From: Magnetaquicoccus sp039908525
GTDB lineage: Bacteria > Pseudomonadota > Magnetococcia > Magnetococcales > Magnetaquicoccaceae
Length of the DNA: 64,000 bases
Direction: 5' to 3'
Assembly: GCA_039908525.1 (NCBI GenBank)
Contig: JAMOAY010000004.1
Location: 62,001-126,000, forward strand
Shown here: piece by piece, positions 1 through 8,632 of the stretch
Layout: each line of letters begins with the position of its first letter
Position numbering within the stretch: position 1 is the stretch's first letter
Position numbers and translations under genes: made by a program
The notes under the pieces: generated by a model
What the model was told of the DNA's origin: nothing
What the model saw: the letters and a program-made list of their open reading frames with translations, nothing else
Database searches by the model: none

Positions 1-1
1 C

Positions 2-472
2 CCCGACCATGGTCGTCTGCGTTTCAACCGCGCCATCGCCCTGGACAAGTTGAACCGCTGGCCGGAGGCCGAACAGGATCTGAAGCACTATATTAAACAA
101 AATCCCAATGATGCCAATGCGCTCAACTACCTGGGGTACACCTGGGCCGAGCGCAACGAGCATCTGGATGAGGCATTCAAACTGCTGGAGCAGGCGCTGT
201 CGTTATCGCCCGGTGATGGTTTTATCACCGACAGCATGGGGTGGGTGTTGTTTCGCCTGAACCGCTTGGATGAATCGTTGCTGCGCATGCGCGAGGCGGT
301 GCGCCTGGAGCCCAAGGATGCCACCATCCATGAACATTTGGGGGATGTGTTGCGTGCCATGGGCAAAACCGAGGAGGCCATCAGTGTCTGGAAAAAAGCC
401 CTGGAGTTGGATCCCAGCAATGGAAAGTTGCAACAGAAAATTCAAATGGATGCCCACTCTGCCTCTCCCTGA
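2..472 (+). CDS. TPR-repeat protein, C-terminal part (5' end outside window)
   Basis: The frame is open from the first bases, so the gene begins upstream and only about 156 residues are seen. The visible part is four to five tetratricopeptide repeats with the usual W/L-G-Y/F-A-P spacing, for example NALNYLGYTWAERN, DSMGWVLFRLNR and IHEHLGDVLRAMGK, each ending near a proline. TPR arrays are protein-protein interaction scaffolds. A long TPR gene directly before lolB-ispE is a common arrangement in proteobacteria, and such proteins often carry a signal peptide, but that end cannot be seen here. A TTG near position 50 could be read as a start, but the repeat continues through it, so it is internal. 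The 3' end overlaps the lolB start by 23 nt. Confidence 0.85.
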   Translation, partial: PDHGRLRFNRAIALDKLNRWPEAEQDLKHYIKQNPNDANALNYLGYTWAERNEHLDEAFKLLEQALSLSPGDGFITDSMGWVLFRLNRLDESLLRMREAVRLEPKDATIHEHLGDVLRAMGKTEEAISVWKKALELDPSNGKLQQKIQMDAHSASP

Positions 473-1256
473 CAGGCGTGCCATCGCCCTCTTGCTGCTC
501 TCCTGGGCGGTCGCCGGTTGTGCGGAGCTGCCGCGACAGGATCTGTCGTCGGTCATGGACCCCAGTGTCACCAAAGAGCGGTTCCATGCCGACCGACTGA
601 AACGCCTGGAGCATGTGCGACAGTGGCAAGTATCCGGCATTCTCGAGGTTACCTCCCACGAAGGCAGGCGACGCTACCGGACAGAGGTTCAGGGGGAAGC
701 CGCCCAGCGGGTCAAGGTGACTCTTTTTGGTCTCCTGCAGCAGGTGGCCGGCATTCTGTTTGCCGATCCTGACGAGATCCGGATGGTTGACGCGGAGCAG
801 CAACAGATCATTGAGGTACCTTCCACGGCTGCGGGGTTGAACCATTTGATCGGCATCGGTTTGCAGCCAGAGGAGCTGTTTGAATCCATGATCGGTCTGG
901 CGGGCCCGGTGGTCGAGAGCGAGGAGGAACACTGGTTGACCTTGCAGGGAGAGGCGCTCTACCTGGAAGAGTCCGGCCTGATCCGGGAGCGGTCCGGACA
1001 GACCGAGACCGGTGACACCTACCGGGTGCTGTACCAGTGGGCAGAACCCGGTGCTGAAGGGGAGGCGGCCGTGCCGATGCCCACGCAGATCCATGTCCTG
1101 TTCAGCCCCGGCAAAACGGAGGTCAAATTTTCCGGTCGTCAGTGGCAATTGCTGGATCAGACGTGGCCTGACGACTGGTTTACCGCTCCGGAAGCCCTGT
1201 ATACCGAATTCACAGTGGATCGGCCATTTTCGGCGCCTCCCCGTCCGCGTCCCTGA
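450..1256 (+). CDS. lolB: Outer-membrane lipoprotein, probable LolB (lipoprotein insertase)
   Basis: 268 residues starting at an ATG inside the end of the TPR gene. The N-terminus has a basic patch (DRR), a hydrophobic stretch and a lipobox ending in VAGC, so it should be lipidated at Cys24. LolB receives lipoproteins from LolA and inserts them into the outer membrane. The mature part has the early WQVSG strand and hydrophobic beta-strands expected of the LolB fold (inference by eye). The position directly before ispE is the classic lolB-ispE context and is the strongest argument. It is somewhat longer than E. coli LolB. The alternative is another LolA/LolB-fold lipoprotein of unknown role. 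Confidence 0.7.
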   Translation: MPTLPLPDRRAIALLLLSWAVAGCAELPRQDLSSVMDPSVTKERFHADRLKRLEHVRQWQVSGILEVTSHEGRRRYRTEVQGEAAQRVKVTLFGLLQQVAGILFADPDEIRMVDAEQQQIIEVPSTAAGLNHLIGIGLQPEELFESMIGLAGPVVESEEEHWLTLQGEALYLEESGLIRERSGQTETGDTYRVLYQWAEPGAEGEAAVPMPTQIHVLFSPGKTEVKFSGRQWQLLDQTWPDDWFTAPEALYTEFTVDRPFSAPPRPRP

Positions 1257-1293
1257 CCATCCGCCGATCCGTGCGCAAGAAGGGGTGGTAACC

Positions 1294-2187
1294 GTGCAGT
1301 TTCTGGCTCCGGCCAAAATCAACATGGCGTTGCGCATCGTCGGTCGCCGTGCAGACGGGTATCATCTGCTCTGGACGGTGATGAGTTTTTTTCCCCTCTA
1401 CGACCGACTGTCGATCCGCTGTCCCGCCGAACAGCTGCAGTTGGTGTGTGATCCGCCGGTCACCTCGGATCCGGAAAGAAACCTGGCATGGCGGGCCGCG
1501 CGCTGTTTGCAGGAGGAGAGCGGCGCCCGGCACGGCGCGCATATCCACCTGCGCAAGCGCATCCCTCATGGGGCTGGTCTGGGGGGGGGGTCGTCCGATG
1601 CGGCCACCGTGTTGCTGGCCCTCAATCGGCTATGGAATGTGCACCTGCCCCACCGCCGTTTGCTGCAGATCGGGCTGCAGTTGGGGGCCGATGTGCCTTT
1701 TTTTCTGGGGGGTGAGGCGGCCTTGGCAGAGGGTGTCGGGGAGCGTCTCACCCCCCTGCCCCAATTGGCCACGGCGGAGTTGGTGGTGGTCCATCCGGGG
1801 GTGACGCTCTCCACCGGAGAGGTCTTTCAACAATGGCACCGTACCGCCACACCTGCACCGCCGGGCACGGCTCCGCTCCGGTTGCCAGAGCCTCACACGG
1901 AAAGCCTCCTGCCCCTGCTGGTCAATGATCTGCAGGATACAGCCACCAGGATGGCGCCGGTCGTGGCCGAGTTGGCGCAGGCACTGCGCCGGGAGGGGGC
2001 GCAGGCCACCCTGATGTCGGGCAGCGGCTCCTCCCTGTTTGGCGTTTTTGCCAAACGCGAAGAGGCAGAAGGCGCTGCCGGAAGGTTGCGCAACGACCAC
2101 CCGGAGTGGCGGGTGTACTGCGGACGCACCTTCAACAAACACCCCTTTGCCAACGACTGGAAATCTGCTATAAGGGGTGTCGGATGA
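1294..2187 (+). CDS. ispE: 4-diphosphocytidyl-2-C-methyl-D-erythritol kinase
   Basis: 297-residue GHMP-family kinase of the MEP isoprenoid pathway; it phosphorylates the 2-hydroxyl of CDP-methylerythritol with ATP. Visible motifs are the N-terminal LAPAKINMALRIVGRRADGYH, the glycine-rich ATP loop PHGAGLGGGSSDAA near residue 95 and the C-terminal SGSGSSLFGVF loop. I chose GTG 1294 because AGAAGGGG lies about nine bases upstream and the family starts just before the LAPAK motif; GTG 1285 sits on top of that Shine-Dalgarno. It follows lolB by 37 nt on the same strand. The stop codon touches the next tRNA. Confidence 0.95.
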   Translation: MQFLAPAKINMALRIVGRRADGYHLLWTVMSFFPLYDRLSIRCPAEQLQLVCDPPVTSDPERNLAWRAARCLQEESGARHGAHIHLRKRIPHGAGLGGGSSDAATVLLALNRLWNVHLPHRRLLQIGLQLGADVPFFLGGEAALAEGVGERLTPLPQLATAELVVVHPGVTLSTGEVFQQWHRTATPAPPGTAPLRLPEPHTESLLPLLVNDLQDTATRMAPVVAELAQALRREGAQATLMSGSGSSLFGVFAKREEAEGAAGRLRNDHPEWRVYCGRTFNKHPFANDWKSAIRGVG

Positions 2188-2262
2188 TGGGCCGTCGCCA
2201 AGCGGTAAGGCCCCGGATTTTGATTCCGGTATCCCCAGGTTCGAATCCTGGCGGCCCAGCCA
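2188..2262 (+). tRNA. tRNA-Gln (anticodon TTG)
   Basis: A 75-nt cloverleaf. The acceptor stem TGGGCCG pairs with CGGCCCA, the anticodon stem CCGGA/TCCGG encloses the loop TTTTGAT with anticodon TTG, and the T arm is CCAGG-TTCGAAT-CCTGG. The discriminator is G and CCA is encoded. Its first base immediately follows the ispE TGA, so it is probably cut out of the lolB-ispE transcript. The ispE/tRNA-Gln linkage is familiar in other proteobacteria, where prs usually follows; here an antisense usp gene follows instead. Confidence 0.97.
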
Positions 2263-2275
2263 TCTTCCAGCCCAC

Positions 2276-3124
2276 TTACGCAGCCGCAGACGCGCCCTGC
2301 ACCACCAGCACGGGACAGTGGGCCTTGCCGATCAAGTGAACCAGCTTGTTGGCATGGAACAACCGGTCGATCACCGATCGGTCACGAGGTTCGCAGACAA
2401 TGATGTCGGCCGACCGTTGCCTGGCCACCTCCAGAACGACATCATCCACGTCACCGGACTGGACCAACCCTTCTGCCGCAACATTCTGCAGCTTGGCCAT
2501 TGCCACCAGGCGATTCACCGTCTGGTAGACATCCCGCCGCTTGTCCTCGCCGTCATCGGCAGCGACCAGGATGGTCAGCGGCAAACGGGCGGCATGGGCC
2601 AGTTGAAAAGCGGCCTGGGCGGCCTGGTCCCCCTCGGTCGGATCGGGATCCGCCACCAGCAGCACCCCTTTGTTCCAGAAGGAGAACAGACGGGGCACCA
2701 CCAGCACCGAGCGGTCCGCCTTGTCAACCACCTTGGCGGTGGCGTCACCCACCATGAGTTTGGCCATGCCACGGCGCCCGCGGCGCCCCAGGATGACCAA
2801 CTGCGCACCCACCTCTTTGGCGGCAGCGAGTATTCCCTGACTGGGCTCCTCTGCGGATCTGACCAAAGGGGCGCACGGGATCCCCCGCTCGGCACACAGC
2901 GCACCGATCCGCTCCATATTCAAGGCGGCATCCTGCTCCTCGACGATGGCCTCGTCGGTGCCAGCCTTGGCCAACAACAAACGCAACACATGCAATTGCG
3001 ACTGATGCCGAAACGCCATCTCCAGGCCCACACGCTCAACACCTGCAGAAAATTCCGAACCGTCGGTGGCCAGCAGGATGACCTTGCACGGGGTGGAAGG
3101 ATCAACAGCCTCCGCATCGCTCAT
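2276..3124 (-). CDS. Tandem UspA-domain universal stress protein
   Basis: 282 residues in two UspA (Rossmann-like) halves. The first, about residues 13-148, begins KVILLATDGSEFS and keeps the nucleotide-binding signature G-x2-G-x9-G (GRRGRRGMAKLMVGDAT) followed by SVLVV. The second, about 153-280, begins GVLLVADPDP and ends CPVLVV, but its glycine motif is degenerate, so probably only one half binds ATP. Universal stress proteins are soluble cytoplasmic proteins with signalling or protective roles. The gene is alone on the minus strand, facing the tRNA-Gln; the two 3' ends are 13 nt apart. Confidence 0.9.
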   Translation of the reverse strand: MSDAEAVDPSTPCKVILLATDGSEFSAGVERVGLEMAFRHQSQLHVLRLLLAKAGTDEAIVEEQDAALNMERIGALCAERGIPCAPLVRSAEEPSQGILAAAKEVGAQLVILGRRGRRGMAKLMVGDATAKVVDKADRSVLVVPRLFSFWNKGVLLVADPDPTEGDQAAQAAFQLAHAARLPLTILVAADDGEDKRRDVYQTVNRLVAMAKLQNVAAEGLVQSGDVDDVVLEVARQRSADIIVCEPRDRSVIDRLFHANKLVHLIGKAHCPVLVVQGASAAA

Positions 3125-3668
3125 AATCTGGAACCCCTCAACACATGATGGATCTTATCGGAACGGGCAATCCGCACCGCATCTCCACAAAACTGGATTC
3201 GTCCAATCCTGCAAGCGGCAGGATCCGACTCAGGGTACCAAAACCAACGCCTCTATTTCAAGGATGGAATCCTCCCCGGTCTGTCAAACTGAGCGTTTCC
3301 CTCGGCCATCCATTTTTTTTTTGCAGAGCAGTTTCCCCGGTTGACGAGGGTCAGGCAAATGCAGTAGATTCGGGGCAGTATTCACTGCTTCGGAGGATGT
3401 GTGGACATACGGGTGGTAACAGCTCTGGATCGCCTACAGGCGGTGAGGCCGTTCGACTAAAGATCTCCTCTCCTTCGACCCCTCCTGCCTTGCCTTTACC
3501 AGAACAGATACCTTGATTGCTACAAAGCGGATGTGCCTACCCGGGTTGCATGCAGGTCGGGTTGCGCGTTTTGCTTCTCTTTTGCGGTCGTCGCACAAGA
3601 GCGGTTGCCCCTGTGCCTGCCCTCCATGGAGATCCCTTTTCTGACCCATTGCCAAGGAAAGATGCTGC
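3125..3668. other. Intergenic region upstream of mgtE; no gene seen
   Basis: This 544-nt gap separates the divergent usp and mgtE genes and must hold both promoters. Short frames in it have no convincing ribosome-binding site or protein character. It contains a T-run near 3308 and a stretch around 3440 that faintly recalls the first element of the Mg2+-sensing M-box, but the rest of that riboswitch is absent. I can support no RNA or regulatory element here. Confidence 0.5.
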
Positions 3669-5066
3669 ATGAGCATGATCGTGGTTGACGAGCCCCAAAG
3701 TTCCGTGGAAACGCACCAGTCTCCCATGTACGTGAAGACCATCCGCAGGTTGTACCACAAAGGTGCCAACGAGCAGCTCTCACGTATCATTGGCAAGCTG
3801 TTGCCCGGTGACATCGCGATGGTCATCAACTCCTCCGACGACATCGACGAAGCCACAGACATCTTCAATCTGATCATCGACCCTCATCAGGCCGGTCTGA
3901 CCCTCAAGGATCTGCACGAGGATTTTCAGATCCACATCATCTCCCTGTGCACCTTGGATCGGGCGGTTCCCATTCTGGAAAGCCTGCCGCCGGATACGCG
4001 CAGTCATATCATCGGCAAATTGAGTCCGGACGTGGGTACTCACCTGATGAATGCCCTGGGCCAGGATACCCAACAGGAGGTTCAGAATCTGCTGCAGTAC
4101 CTGCCGGACACAGCGGGCAACCTGATGACCTCTGAGTTTTTTGCCATCCAGGAGTCCGCCACGGTCCGGGAGGCCATGGAGGCGTTGCGCAGCCTGCCCT
4201 CCCATGAGTTTGTCTTTTATGTCTACGCGCTCGACGATAATCAACGCCTGACCGGCGTCAGCTCGCTGCGCAAATTGTTGTTGTCTGCGGGCAACAAGCA
4301 GGTCAAGGATGTCATGGAGGAGCGCATCCACACGGTCAATGTGGACACCCCCCAAGAGGAGGCTGCCCGTCTGGTCACGCAGCACGATTTGATGGCCATT
4401 CCCGTGGTCAACGATCAGGGCATGCTGCGTGGGATCATCACGGTCGATGACCTGATCCATGTCATTCAGGATACCGATACCCAGTCCATGATGAAATCGG
4501 TCGGGGTAGACTCCGAACACAAAATGAGCATCATGTCCCAGGCCATCAGCAGCGTGGCCAGAGCCCGTCTGCCATGGCTGGCCGCTCCCTTCCTGGGAGG
4601 CCTGTCGGCGGCCTGGATCCTGGGCCTGTTCGAAGATACCATGTCCCAGGTGATCCAACTGAGCTTTTTTATGCCGATGATCTTCGGCATGGCAGGCAAC
4701 GTCGGGAGCCAAACGGCTGTCGTCGCCGTGCGCGGACTGGCAACCGGCGTGATCAAGGTCAGCGATTATCTGGCGCTGCTGTTCAAGGAGACCAAAACCG
4801 GTGTGCTGATCGGTCTGTTTTACGGCGCCTGTCTCTCCGGATATGCCATGTTGGTCTTCAAGAGCTCCACACTGGCCTTTGTGGTGGGGATCAGTATTCT
4901 CAGCAACATCACCTACGCGGGCATCATCGCGTCGAGCCTCCCCCTTCTGTTGCAAAAAATGGGGCATGACCCTGCCATTGGGGGTGGGCCCTACGTGCTG
5001 ACCACCGTCGATGTGCTGGGCGTCATCAACTACCTGTTGATCGCGTCCCTGGTGTATGGATTCTGA
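3669..5066 (+). CDS. mgtE: Magnesium transporter MgtE (first copy)
   Basis: 465 residues with the MgtE plan: an N-terminal helical MgtE_N domain (about 25-130), a CBS pair (about 135-260; AIPVVNDQGMLRGIITVDDL is typical) and a C-terminal membrane domain with five hydrophobic segments. The pore motif MAGNVGSQTAVVAVRG is present. MgtE is a Mg2+-gated inner-membrane channel in which the cytosolic N and CBS domains close the pore when Mg2+ is plentiful. The start ATG has AAGGAAAG about seven bases upstream; a second ATG two codons later is possible. A related copy follows immediately on the same strand. Confidence 0.93.
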   Translation: MSMIVVDEPQSSVETHQSPMYVKTIRRLYHKGANEQLSRIIGKLLPGDIAMVINSSDDIDEATDIFNLIIDPHQAGLTLKDLHEDFQIHIISLCTLDRAVPILESLPPDTRSHIIGKLSPDVGTHLMNALGQDTQQEVQNLLQYLPDTAGNLMTSEFFAIQESATVREAMEALRSLPSHEFVFYVYALDDNQRLTGVSSLRKLLLSAGNKQVKDVMEERIHTVNVDTPQEEAARLVTQHDLMAIPVVNDQGMLRGIITVDDLIHVIQDTDTQSMMKSVGVDSEHKMSIMSQAISSVARARLPWLAAPFLGGLSAAWILGLFEDTMSQVIQLSFFMPMIFGMAGNVGSQTAVVAVRGLATGVIKVSDYLALLFKETKTGVLIGLFYGACLSGYAMLVFKSSTLAFVVGISILSNITYAGIIASSLPLLLQKMGHDPAIGGGPYVLTTVDVLGVINYLLIASLVYGF

Positions 5067-5142
5067 TACCCGCTCTCTTCCACCCGCGCCTCCGTGCCGA
5101 CCGTGTGAGGGAACCAACACGCAACTACCTGGAAAAAATGCC

Positions 5143-6537
5143 ATGGCCATGATGGTTTCGAATGACAAGCCGACCGCTGCACAGCCCCCTCTGAATACCG
5201 GTATCGCCGAGGCGATCGTACGTCTGCATCGCCGGGGGGCATCTCTCCACCTGACCCAACTGCTGAGCAAGCTGAAGCCGGCTGACATTGCAGAGGTTTT
5301 GAACAGCTCTCCCCCCCATAAAGCCCAGGAGATGTTCGCGTGCATCTCACCACCAACACACGCCGCCATGGTTTTTGCACAACTGGACGACGATCACCAA
5401 CGTTTCGTCCTCGTCCAGGGGGATACGGGACAGACCGTCTCCTTCCTGACCTGCCTCCCGGACGATGTGTGTCGCAACAGCATTGGCAAGTTGCCCGCAG
5501 AGGATGCCCAACGCCTCCTGATGGCTGTAGAGGAGGCCAAACGCCCGACCGAAACCGTGGAACCGATTCTCTACCGGCCTGGCACGGCGGGCAGCCTGAT
5601 GGAGACCAACATTCTGGTTCTGCCGGAGACCACAACGGCAGCGGACGCCCTGCATGCCGTGCAGGAGATGTCTTCCCACGATTCGATTTTTTATCTCTAC
5701 GTCATGGACGATGCACAACACTTGGTGGGGGTGTGCTCCCTGCGCCGTCTGATCCTTTCCGATCCATTCAAGACCCTCAAGGAGTTCACCTCCACCCGAC
5801 TGATCAAGGTGCATGTGGATACTCCACAGGGTGTGGTGGCCAATCTTATTTCCCGCTATCGCCTGCTGGCCATGCCGGTTGTCGATGAGTTTGGCATGAT
5901 GGTCGGCCAGATCACGATCGACAACCTGATCGACATCATCCAGGAAGAAAATACCCGATCCATCATGAAAATGGCGGGCATCGGCTCCAAAAACACCAAC
6001 GTCCTGGAACAATCCGCCTTTGCCATTTTCCGTACCCGGGTACCCTGGCTGATCACCGCCTTCGTCGCCTATCTGATCGTCTCTGCCATTCTGGAAGGGT
6101 TTGAACACACCTTGTCTGCGGTTGTGCAACTCGCCTTCTTCTTTCCCATTGTCATCGGCATGTCGGGCAATGCGGGCAGTCAAACCGGGGCCGTCGTGGT
6201 CAGGGGATTGGCCCTCGACATTCTCCATGATGGCCACTTTTTTAAACTGCTGTACAAGGAGTTGGGCATCAATCTGATTCAAGGAGGCTTCTATGGGATA
6301 TGTCTGGCCGTGGCCTCGTATGCCATTTTCCAGAACCCACTGCTGTCAATAACCCTCGGAATTGCCATGGCCCTCAGCATCACCTGCTCGGCGGCCATCG
6401 CCATGTCCCTGCCCTTCTTTTTCAAGAGAATGGGTGCAGATCCTGCCGTAGCGGCAGGTCCTCTGGCCCTGGCTTTCATCGATATGGTCGGCTCCATCAA
6501 CTATCTGACTGTCGCCTTTTTCGTGTTCAAAATATAA
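5143..6537 (+). CDS. mgtE: Magnesium transporter MgtE (second copy)
   Basis: 464 residues, a diverged paralogue of the preceding gene with the same order of MgtE_N, two CBS motifs and five membrane segments, including the pore motif MSGNAGSQTGAVVVRG. I prefer ATG 5143 because it gives the same spacing to the first conserved helix (AIVRLHRRGA against KTIRRLYHKGA) and a length almost equal to copy one. An in-frame ATG at 5056, overlapping the stop of copy one, would add 29 residues without family character. The two are probably co-transcribed. Whether they form heterodimers or have split roles cannot be told from sequence. Confidence 0.92.
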   Translation: MAMMVSNDKPTAAQPPLNTGIAEAIVRLHRRGASLHLTQLLSKLKPADIAEVLNSSPPHKAQEMFACISPPTHAAMVFAQLDDDHQRFVLVQGDTGQTVSFLTCLPDDVCRNSIGKLPAEDAQRLLMAVEEAKRPTETVEPILYRPGTAGSLMETNILVLPETTTAADALHAVQEMSSHDSIFYLYVMDDAQHLVGVCSLRRLILSDPFKTLKEFTSTRLIKVHVDTPQGVVANLISRYRLLAMPVVDEFGMMVGQITIDNLIDIIQEENTRSIMKMAGIGSKNTNVLEQSAFAIFRTRVPWLITAFVAYLIVSAILEGFEHTLSAVVQLAFFFPIVIGMSGNAGSQTGAVVVRGLALDILHDGHFFKLLYKELGINLIQGGFYGICLAVASYAIFQNPLLSITLGIAMALSITCSAAIAMSLPFFFKRMGADPAVAAGPLALAFIDMVGSINYLTVAFFVFKI

Positions 6538-6642
6538 GATGGCCCGTGGTTTGCTTCCTGTCTGATCGTCCGCAGCGTGCCACCTGCCGGAAACCGGGAG
6601 GTGGCTTTCGTCCATCAACAGGGAGAATCTCGTATCATCATC

Positions 6643-6771
6643 ATGTTTTTAACATCTTTTATCCTGGCCATTCTGGGTCCCGGGCTGCTCTTTGCGCTCT
6701 TTATCACGGCCCTTTCCTGCGAACGACAGATCTTTGACAAGCTGTTGTTGCCTTCCAGGAAAGGGTCGTAA
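6643..6771 (+). CDS. Possible 42-residue single-span membrane peptide
   Basis: A short frame between the second mgtE and the convergent batD. From ATG 6643 it encodes one strongly hydrophobic helix (FLTSFILAILGPGLLFALFITAL), then a short polar, basic tail. A GGGAGA lies about 17 nt upstream, farther than usual, so translation is uncertain. An upstream in-frame ATG at 6577 would add residues without character. I do not recognise it. It could be a real small membrane protein of the mgtE transcript or chance. Confidence 0.25.
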   Translation: MFLTSFILAILGPGLLFALFITALSCERQIFDKLLLPSRKGS

Positions 6772-6808
6772 CCGGATTGTCAGGGGTACCTGGGCAGTTC
6801 CGGGTTGT

Positions 6809-8632
6809 TCAGAATGACGGCAGCCACTCTGTGGAATGCGGGGCGGACTGCGGGGGTATGGCGACAATGGCGTCCCACAAGGGCTGCCCTGACCAGACCG
6901 ACGCGCTGGTGCTGAAAAGCGCCTGGTTCAATCGCTGCAACTCCTGCAATAGAATCTCCTTGTGGGTCTGCTGCAAAAACTGCTGCAGATCGTTCAGGGT
7001 GCGCAGGCCCTCTGCCGGCCAGCGGGCCTGGGCCCAGCCCAACAGGGCCGCCCGACTTTGCACCGCGTCGTTTCGGCTGCAGGCCTCTTTCAACAGCCCA
7101 CGCTGGCGCTCCAGCTCGACATTGACCGGAACACGGTGGGGTGAGCGCCGACCGGGCCATCGAAAAGCGCCGCCCCGTACCCCCAGCCACACGGTTCCAG
7201 CCCATCCGAACGCCAACAGAAGCGCCAACCCGGAGAGCAGCGTCTCACGCGCCACAAAACTCTCCGGTCTCTGCCCTGCAGACTCTGTTTCGGCAACGCA
7301 CACCTGCTTCTGGTCCGACGCCCCCTCCGTGGGGTTCTGTTGGTGTGCAGAGGAAGAGTCCCCAGGCGTATGCCATGCCGGTTCTGCGGGGACAGCCTGG
7401 CTCCGGGCCGCACCGGGAGACTCCTTGACCGTGATGGTCCGCTCCGGCAGGCGCGCCACCTCCCGGGTCTGGCTGTCAACATTCCACCAGGCCACCTCCA
7501 CGGCGGGCAAGACAAAGGTTCCCGCCTGGGAAGGCACCAGCGCCAGCTTCTCCTGGCGCATACCGATGATACCGGTGCGCTCCCGTTGATCGGTCAGTAC
7601 CGGCTGGTCAGGGTACATCTTGAAAAGAGAGGCGTGCTTGCCCGGCATGGCATCCTGCATGCCGATCTCCGGCAACTGGGCAGAGGTCAAGCCATCGGCC
7701 AACAGGGTCAGCGTGCGGGTGATGGCCTCCCCGACCTGGAACCGGGGAGGGGTTTCGCTCCACTTTTCCAGCAACTGCAGACGGTGGGCTGGCAGCCAAG
7801 CCCCCCCCCGGGCAGCAACCGGTATGGGCTCCACCTCCAGTTCCACGGGCGCCGATTGACGCCGTTTGACACTGCCACCCCCACCGCTGAGAGGATCATC
7901 AAACAGACTGAACAGCCCCCGCTTGCCAACCTGGACCTCCAGACGCAAAGGGGCAATGGTCATTTTGCCGCTGCGCTGAGGAAACAGGGCATAACGCCGC
8001 TCGACCACCAGATAATGGTTCCCGTTGCGGTTGGTCTCAAAGGTATGATCCTCACCCAGCTTCTCAATGACCGCATCCGAGGCATCCAGTTGCGGCTCCG
8101 TCAACGAGGCTCCGCTGATCTCTACGGAGCGAAAGAACCGCACGGTATAGATGACTTGTGACTGCACATGGATCTTTTCCGGGGCTGTCGTGACCTCCAG
8201 AAACAGGTCATCTTCCTGTTTGTCGGAGGGTTGTGCACGGGGAGATGGCTCCGGATGAATGGTCACGACGTACTCGGGGCTTTTCTCCCGGCCAAACGCG
8301 ATGGCCGGTATGGTAAAGGTGCCGGCCTTCCGGGCGCGCAGGGTCACGGTCCAGGTGGTTTTGTGGCTGCGCTGCCCGTTGACGATCTGAAAACTGCTGC
8401 CCTGCCGTTTGCCTAACAGATCAAACTCTTCGCCCAACACCGAAAAATCCGGTGAACCATCCGGTTCCTTCCCGGTTTCAAAGATCAGACGGAAACTCTC
8501 CCCCTCATGAATGGGCTGACGGTCGGTCCGTACCTGCAGAGTGCTCCCCTGTGCCAGAACAGGAGAGATGCCCAACAGAAACAGCAACACCACCATCAGA
8601 CACGAAAGGCGGGTTGCGGCGTGATTCACCAT
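6809..8632 (-). CDS. batD: BatD family protein (aerotolerance operon)
   Basis: 607 residues with a cleavable signal peptide (hydrophobic core, then SPVLAQG), a large exported beta-sandwich region and one C-terminal membrane span (about 480-500) before a cytoplasmic tail. The start of the mature part (VRTDRQPIHEGESFRLIFE) and the ARKAGTFTIPAIAF strand are typical of BatD. BatD belongs to the Bat system first linked to oxygen tolerance in Bacteroides; its biochemical role is unknown, but the set is thought to form a membrane complex with the VWA proteins BatA and BatB. The ATG overlaps the end of the preceding batB/C gene by 7 nt, so translation is coupled. It is last in the operon. Confidence 0.85.
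   Translation of the reverse strand: MVNHAATRLSCLMVVLLFLLGISPVLAQGSTLQVRTDRQPIHEGESFRLIFETGKEPDGSPDFSVLGEEFDLLGKRQGSSFQIVNGQRSHKTTWTVTLRARKAGTFTIPAIAFGREKSPEYVVTIHPEPSPRAQPSDKQEDDLFLEVTTAPEKIHVQSQVIYTVRFFRSVEISGASLTEPQLDASDAVIEKLGEDHTFETNRNGNHYLVVERRYALFPQRSGKMTIAPLRLEVQVGKRGLFSLFDDPLSGGGGSVKRRQSAPVELEVEPIPVAARGGAWLPAHRLQLLEKWSETPPRFQVGEAITRTLTLLADGLTSAQLPEIGMQDAMPGKHASLFKMYPDQPVLTDQRERTGIIGMRQEKLALVPSQAGTFVLPAVEVAWWNVDSQTREVARLPERTITVKESPGAARSQAVPAEPAWHTPGDSSSAHQQNPTEGASDQKQVCVAETESAGQRPESFVARETLLSGLALLLAFGWAGTVWLGVRGGAFRWPGRRSPHRVPVNVELERQRGLLKEACSRNDAVQSRAALLGWAQARWPAEGLRTLNDLQQFLQQTHKEILLQELQRLNQALFSTSASVWSGQPLWDAIVAIPPQSAPHSTEWLPSF

Noticed and set aside
3430..3470. Possible Mg2+ M-box riboswitch before mgtE
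   Set aside because: Only a short GGCGGTGAGGC-like piece recalls the first element; the later conserved blocks of the M-box are missing.
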